Positions 6,528 to 8,546 of a stretch of DNA of 8,546 nucleotides are shown in pieces. Below the pieces are notes generated by a model, which was not told where the DNA came from, did not search any database, and was given only the letters and a program-made list of their open reading frames with translations. The stretch spans positions 1 through 8,546 of the forward strand of contig CALZKX010000125.1 of NCBI GenBank assembly GCA_945788155.1, in the 5' to 3' direction. The position numbers and the translations under genes were made by a program. This DNA comes from an uncultured Flavobacteriaceae bacterium (GTDB lineage: Bacteria; Bacteroidota; Bacteroidia; Flavobacteriales; Flavobacteriaceae). How positions within the stretch are numbered: the first letter of the stretch is position 1; every line of letters starts with the position of its first letter.

Positions 6528-6543
6528 GGCAATCATTATGCCA
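6528..6543 (-). promoter_or_regulatory. Sigma-54 (RpoN)-type promoter for dnaK
   Basis: The minus strand reads TGGCATAATGATTGCC. Against the sigma-54 consensus TGGCAYRNNNNTTGCW it matches every defined base except the last. The invariant -24 GG (6542-6541) and -12 GC (6530-6529) are exactly 10 bases apart. Initiation about 12 bases downstream would give a leader of about 43 nt before the dnaK ATG. No TAnnTTTG element is seen for dnaK in this spacer. The match is direct; use by RpoN is inference. Confidence 0.55.
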
Positions 6544-6555
6544 TGAGAAAAAATA

Positions 6556-6568
6556 TGACAGGATGTCA
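6556..6568. promoter_or_regulatory. TGACA-N3-TGTCA dyad, candidate regulator-binding site
   Basis: TGACA (6556-6560) and TGTCA (6564-6568) form a perfect 5-bp dyad with a 3-bp spacer. Its centre is about 20 bp upstream of the -24 GG of the putative dnaK promoter, within the spacer shared with the divergent lipoprotein gene. This suits a dimeric regulator acting on one or both genes. It is unlike the HrcA/CIRCE element. Confidence 0.4.
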
Positions 6569-6600
6569 GAGTGCAGTTTAAAATATATTTATGTGGATGC

Positions 6601-6608
6601 CACTTTTG
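6601..6608 (+). promoter_or_regulatory. Weak -7-like element for the collagen-like lipoprotein gene
   Basis: CACTTTTG differs from the Bacteroidota TAnnTTTG consensus only at its first base. Initiation a few bases downstream would leave a leader of about 35 nt before the preferred start at 6650. No clear -33 element is seen, so this is tentative. Confidence 0.25.
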
Positions 6609-6649
6609 GTACATGATTTGATATGAGTAAAAACAAAAACTATACTCTT

Positions 6650-7156
6650 ATGAAACGTTTATTATTCCTATTTACAGTATTAGCCGTATTATTAACCGCT
6701 TGTGAAGGTCCACAGGGACCTCCGGGTTTTGATGGATTTGATGGATTGGATGGAGAAATCATCGCTTCCTCTGCTTTTGAAATTGAAATCGATTTTAATG
6801 CAGCCAACAATTTTGAATATTTTGAAGCTTATGGCTTTAACGTATTGCCATCTGATGTTACTTTAGTTTACATTTTGTGGGAAACCATTGATGGGCAAGA
6901 TGTATGGCGCCTAACACCACAAACTGTTTACTTTAACGATAGTAGTAACTTGGTTTATAATTTCGATTTTACACAAGACGATGTGCGCTTCTTTTTAGAT
7001 GGTACTACAGATTTTAATGCTTTGGGTGATGAATGGGCACTAGGTCAAGTTTTTAGAGTGGTTGTTGTACCTGCCGACAATGTTGACGGAATTGACACCT
7101 CAGATATTAATGCTGTGTTAAGTGCGAGCAATATTAAAAGTTTCGACTTTAGATAA
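6650..7156 (+). CDS. Short collagen-like lipoprotein
   Basis: The product has 168 residues from the ATG at 6650. This start is preferred over the in-frame ATG at 6623 because MKRLLFLFTVLAVLLTAC is a clean lipoprotein signal, with lipobox LTAC and Cys18, while the longer form adds nine polar residues. Right after the cysteine come five Gly-X-Y triplets (GPQ GPP GFD GFD GLD, residues 20-34) and a sixth glycine. An acidic, aromatic-rich domain follows that looks mainly beta-stranded (EIEIDFNAANNFEYFEAYGF, DVTLVYILWE, QVFRVVVVPA). Lipoproteins with this CEGPxGPPG arrangement recur in Flavobacteriia and have no known function to my knowledge. It is probably anchored in the outer membrane. It is transcribed divergently from dnaK and followed by a long palindrome that likely ends transcription. 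Confidence 0.85.
   Translation: MKRLLFLFTVLAVLLTACEGPQGPPGFDGFDGLDGEIIASSAFEIEIDFNAANNFEYFEAYGFNVLPSDVTLVYILWETIDGQDVWRLTPQTVYFNDSSNLVYNFDFTQDDVRFFLDGTTDFNALGDEWALGQVFRVVVVPADNVDGIDTSDINAVLSASNIKSFDFR
6728..6754 (+). repeat. Three 9-bp tandem units encoding Gly-X-Asp collagen-like triplets
   Basis: TTTGATGGA (6728-6736) is repeated exactly at 6737-6745 and with one change (TTGGATGGA) at 6746-6754. Each unit encodes F/L-D-G. Gain or loss of a unit stays in frame, so the collagen-like stretch could vary in length between strains. Confidence 0.7.
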
Positions 7157-7177
7157 TTAAGCATTTAGATAAAAAGT

Positions 7178-7316
7178 AAAGGAGGCTGTCTAAAAAGTGT
7201 CATTCTGAATGAAAATGAAGAATCTCATAAAAATTAAAATGCTGATTTATTGATTATTGAGATTTTTCGACAAAGCTCAAAATGACAATAAAATCACTTT
7301 ATAGACAGCCTCTTTT
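7178..7316. repeat. Long imperfect palindromic intergenic repeat, probable terminator
   Basis: Nested arms converge. An outer stem of 22 positions joins 7178-7199 (core GAGGCTGTCTAAAAAGTG) and 7295-7316 with one mismatch and one G-T pair. GTCATTCTGA (7199-7208) pairs with 7277-7286, 9 of 10. GAAGAATCTCA (7217-7227) pairs with 7258-7268, 10 of 11. The transcript would end in a strong stem with a U-run at 7313-7317, so it probably terminates the lipoprotein mRNA before sdaA. The sequence resembles a dispersed repeat I recall from many flavobacterial genomes, and the GGCTGTCTAAAAAG ends resemble insertion-sequence ends. I see no clear target duplication. It encodes no protein. Confidence 0.75.
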
Positions 7317-7366
7317 TCATTCAAAATAATTAATACTTGTTTTCTCAATTTTAAGCATACAACATT

Positions 7367-7374
7367 TATATTTG
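7367..7374 (+). promoter_or_regulatory. Bacteroidota -7 promoter element (TATATTTG) for sdaA
   Basis: TATATTTG matches TAnnTTTG and ends 25 bp before the ATG at 7400, predicting a leader of roughly 20 nt. A TTG at 7337-7339 is further upstream than the usual -33 spacing, so only the -7 box is well supported. Confidence 0.5.
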
Positions 7375-7399
7375 TCCAAACACTAAAACGTATTGGTTA

Positions 7400-8546
7400 A
7401 TGGAATGTATCTCGGTTTTTGATATGCTTAAAATTGGCATTGGACCATCCAGTTCACACACCTTAGGACCTTGGAGAGCAGCCGAACGCTGGATTAATGA
7501 GCTAAAATCTTCAAATAAATTTGACAAGGTTGATAAAATTACTGTTGATTTATATGGTTCTTTATCACTCACTGGAAAAGGGCATGCAACCGATTTGGCT
7601 ATTATATTGGGTTTAAGTGGTGCCGATCCTGAAACTATTCCAACGGAAACTATGACCATTATTATTGCTTCGGTTAAAAACACAAACACTTTGTTTTTTA
7701 ATAATGAAAAACCTTTAGGGTTTCATCCAGAAACCGATATTGTTTATAATAGAAAATTTCTCCCTTTTCATGCCAATGGAATAAAATTTACTGCCACAAT
7801 AAATGGCAAAAAGACAAGCTCAAAATTCTATTCTATTGGTGGTGGATTTGTTGTAAAAGAAGAGCGTAAAAATGCAAAAAAAAATAAGGAGATATTTAAA
7901 ACATTTCCGTATCCAATAGCAAAAGGCAATGAACTATTGAGCTATTGCAGCGACTTGAATACATCTATTTCAGAACTAGTGCTAGAAAACGAAAAGTCAT
8001 TACGAAGCGATGAAGCTATTGATTTTGAAATGAAACGTATCTGGAATACCATGCTAGAATGCATGTACATTGGTTGTCACACCGAAGGGAATTTACCTGG
8101 AGGCCTTAATGTACGAAGACGTGCTTATGACATGCACCATAAACTAATTGGTGACTATACATACACTACACCACAGGAATGGTTAGAAGCGATTAGAAAA
8201 ACAGAGGTTAAATTTAGGCAGATTTTAAAATGGGTTAGCTGTTTTGCTTTAAGCGTTAATGAGGTAAATGCATCATTAGGACGTGTTGTCACTGCTCCTA
8301 CTAACGGAAGTGCTGGAGTTATTCCTGCTGTTTTAATGTATTATTTGGTTATTGAAAACCATGAAACAGATTATAAAGACATCAAACAGTTTTTATTAGT
8401 TGCTGGAGAAATTGGAAGTATCTTTAAAAAAGGTGCAACCATAAGTGCTGCAATGGGAGGCTGTCAGGCAGAAATTGGAGTTTCTGCAGCTATGGCAGCT
8501 GGAGCGCTTTGTGAAGTTTTAGGTGGTTCGCCTGAACAAGTATTAA
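7400..8546 (+). CDS. sdaA: L-serine ammonia-lyase, iron-sulfur type, single chain (3' end outside window)
   Basis: 382 codons are visible with no stop, out of about 450-475 expected. The enzyme deaminates L-serine to pyruvate and ammonia in the cytoplasm, using an oxygen-sensitive [4Fe-4S] cluster rather than PLP. The N-terminal beta domain opens with IGPSSSHTLGP (residues 14-24), the family hallmark. The alpha domain contains CHTEGNLPGGLNVRRR (from about 226), APTNGSAGVIPAV and GGCQAEIGVSAAMAAG. Cys355 in GGCQ is the first cluster ligand of the CX41CX10C pattern; the other two fall beyond the window. TNGSAG lacks the cysteine seen in E. coli TNGACG, which is not one of the three cluster ligands. 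The beta and alpha domains are fused, unlike the two-subunit Bacillus enzyme. The ATG at 7400 follows a -7 box at a suitable distance, and the N-terminus aligns with family starts. Confidence 0.96.
   Translation, partial: MECISVFDMLKIGIGPSSSHTLGPWRAAERWINELKSSNKFDKVDKITVDLYGSLSLTGKGHATDLAIILGLSGADPETIPTETMTIIIASVKNTNTLFFNNEKPLGFHPETDIVYNRKFLPFHANGIKFTATINGKKTSSKFYSIGGGFVVKEERKNAKKNKEIFKTFPYPIAKGNELLSYCSDLNTSISELVLENEKSLRSDEAIDFEMKRIWNTMLECMYIGCHTEGNLPGGLNVRRRAYDMHHKLIGDYTYTTPQEWLEAIRKTEVKFRQILKWVSCFALSVNEVNASLGRVVTAPTNGSAGVIPAVLMYYLVIENHETDYKDIKQFLLVAGEIGSIFKKGATISAAMGGCQAEIGVSAAMAAGALCEVLGGSPEQVL

Noticed and set aside
6567..6575. GAGTGC near dnaK as half of a CIRCE/HrcA operator
   Set aside because: The required GCACTC partner nine bases away is missing, so there is no CIRCE inverted repeat.
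6371..6616. 81-codon plus-strand frame across the dnaK start and promoter
   Set aside because: It is antisense to dnaK and runs over the promoter region, with no family resemblance.
6623..6649. Upstream in-frame ATG of the collagen-like lipoprotein
   Set aside because: It would put nine polar and basic residues before an otherwise complete lipoprotein signal peptide that starts at 6650.
7366..7689. 107-codon minus-strand frame
   Set aside because: It is the antisense shadow of sdaA, whose plus-strand translation carries clear family motifs.
8537..8546. TTAA at the window end read as a stop of sdaA
   Set aside because: In frame the codons are CAA GTA TTA followed by a lone A, so the apparent TAA is out of frame and the gene simply runs off the window.

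Overview
The window looks like chromosomal DNA of a marine-type Flavobacteriaceae member (Bacteroidota). The supports are low, even GC, A-rich ribosome-binding regions without Shine-Dalgarno sequences, two TAnnTTTG-type -7 promoter elements, a DUF6090 membrane protein, a collagen-like short lipoprotein, a DnaK carrying GGGTHDVS, and a long 'GTCATTCTGAA...' palindromic intergenic repeat of a kind I recall from this family. Most genes are ordinary housekeeping or accessory genes. I see no phage, CRISPR array, tRNA, rRNA or intact transposase.

Layout. 1-289 (+): C-terminal end of a YebC/TACO1 protein. 316-465: a roughly 150-bp non-coding element with terminal inverted repeats, flanking direct repeats and internal hairpins, best read as a MITE. 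584-640 (-): an 18-codon stub that looks like the start of a lost DUF6090 paralog. 644-1408 (-): intact DUF6090 protein. 1408-2526 (-): alkaline phosphatase lipoprotein, whose stop codon overlaps the DUF6090 start (TAATG). 2618-3052 (-): SRPBCC/AHSA1-like protein. 3103-3465 (+): small DUF2279/YfiM-like secreted or membrane protein, overlapping at its 3' end with 3440-4387 (-), a nitronate monooxygenase-family flavoprotein. 4558-6474 (-): dnaK with its own terminator. 6650-7156 (+): collagen-like lipoprotein divergent from dnaK. 7178-7316: long imperfect palindrome, probably acting as a terminator. 7400-8546 (+): L-serine ammonia-lyase, cut by the window end.

The genes do not form one pathway. 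The clearest functional unit is the alkaline phosphatase/DUF6090 pair, which appears translationally coupled. The most informative regulatory region is dnaK-lipoprotein. It carries a near-perfect sigma-54-type promoter (GG-N10-GC) facing dnaK and a TGACA-N3-TGTCA dyad just upstream, with no CIRCE element and no visible TAnnTTTG element for dnaK. The points most worth a second look are this promoter, the MITE and the paralog stub. I did not find convincing evidence of a wholly new multi-gene system.
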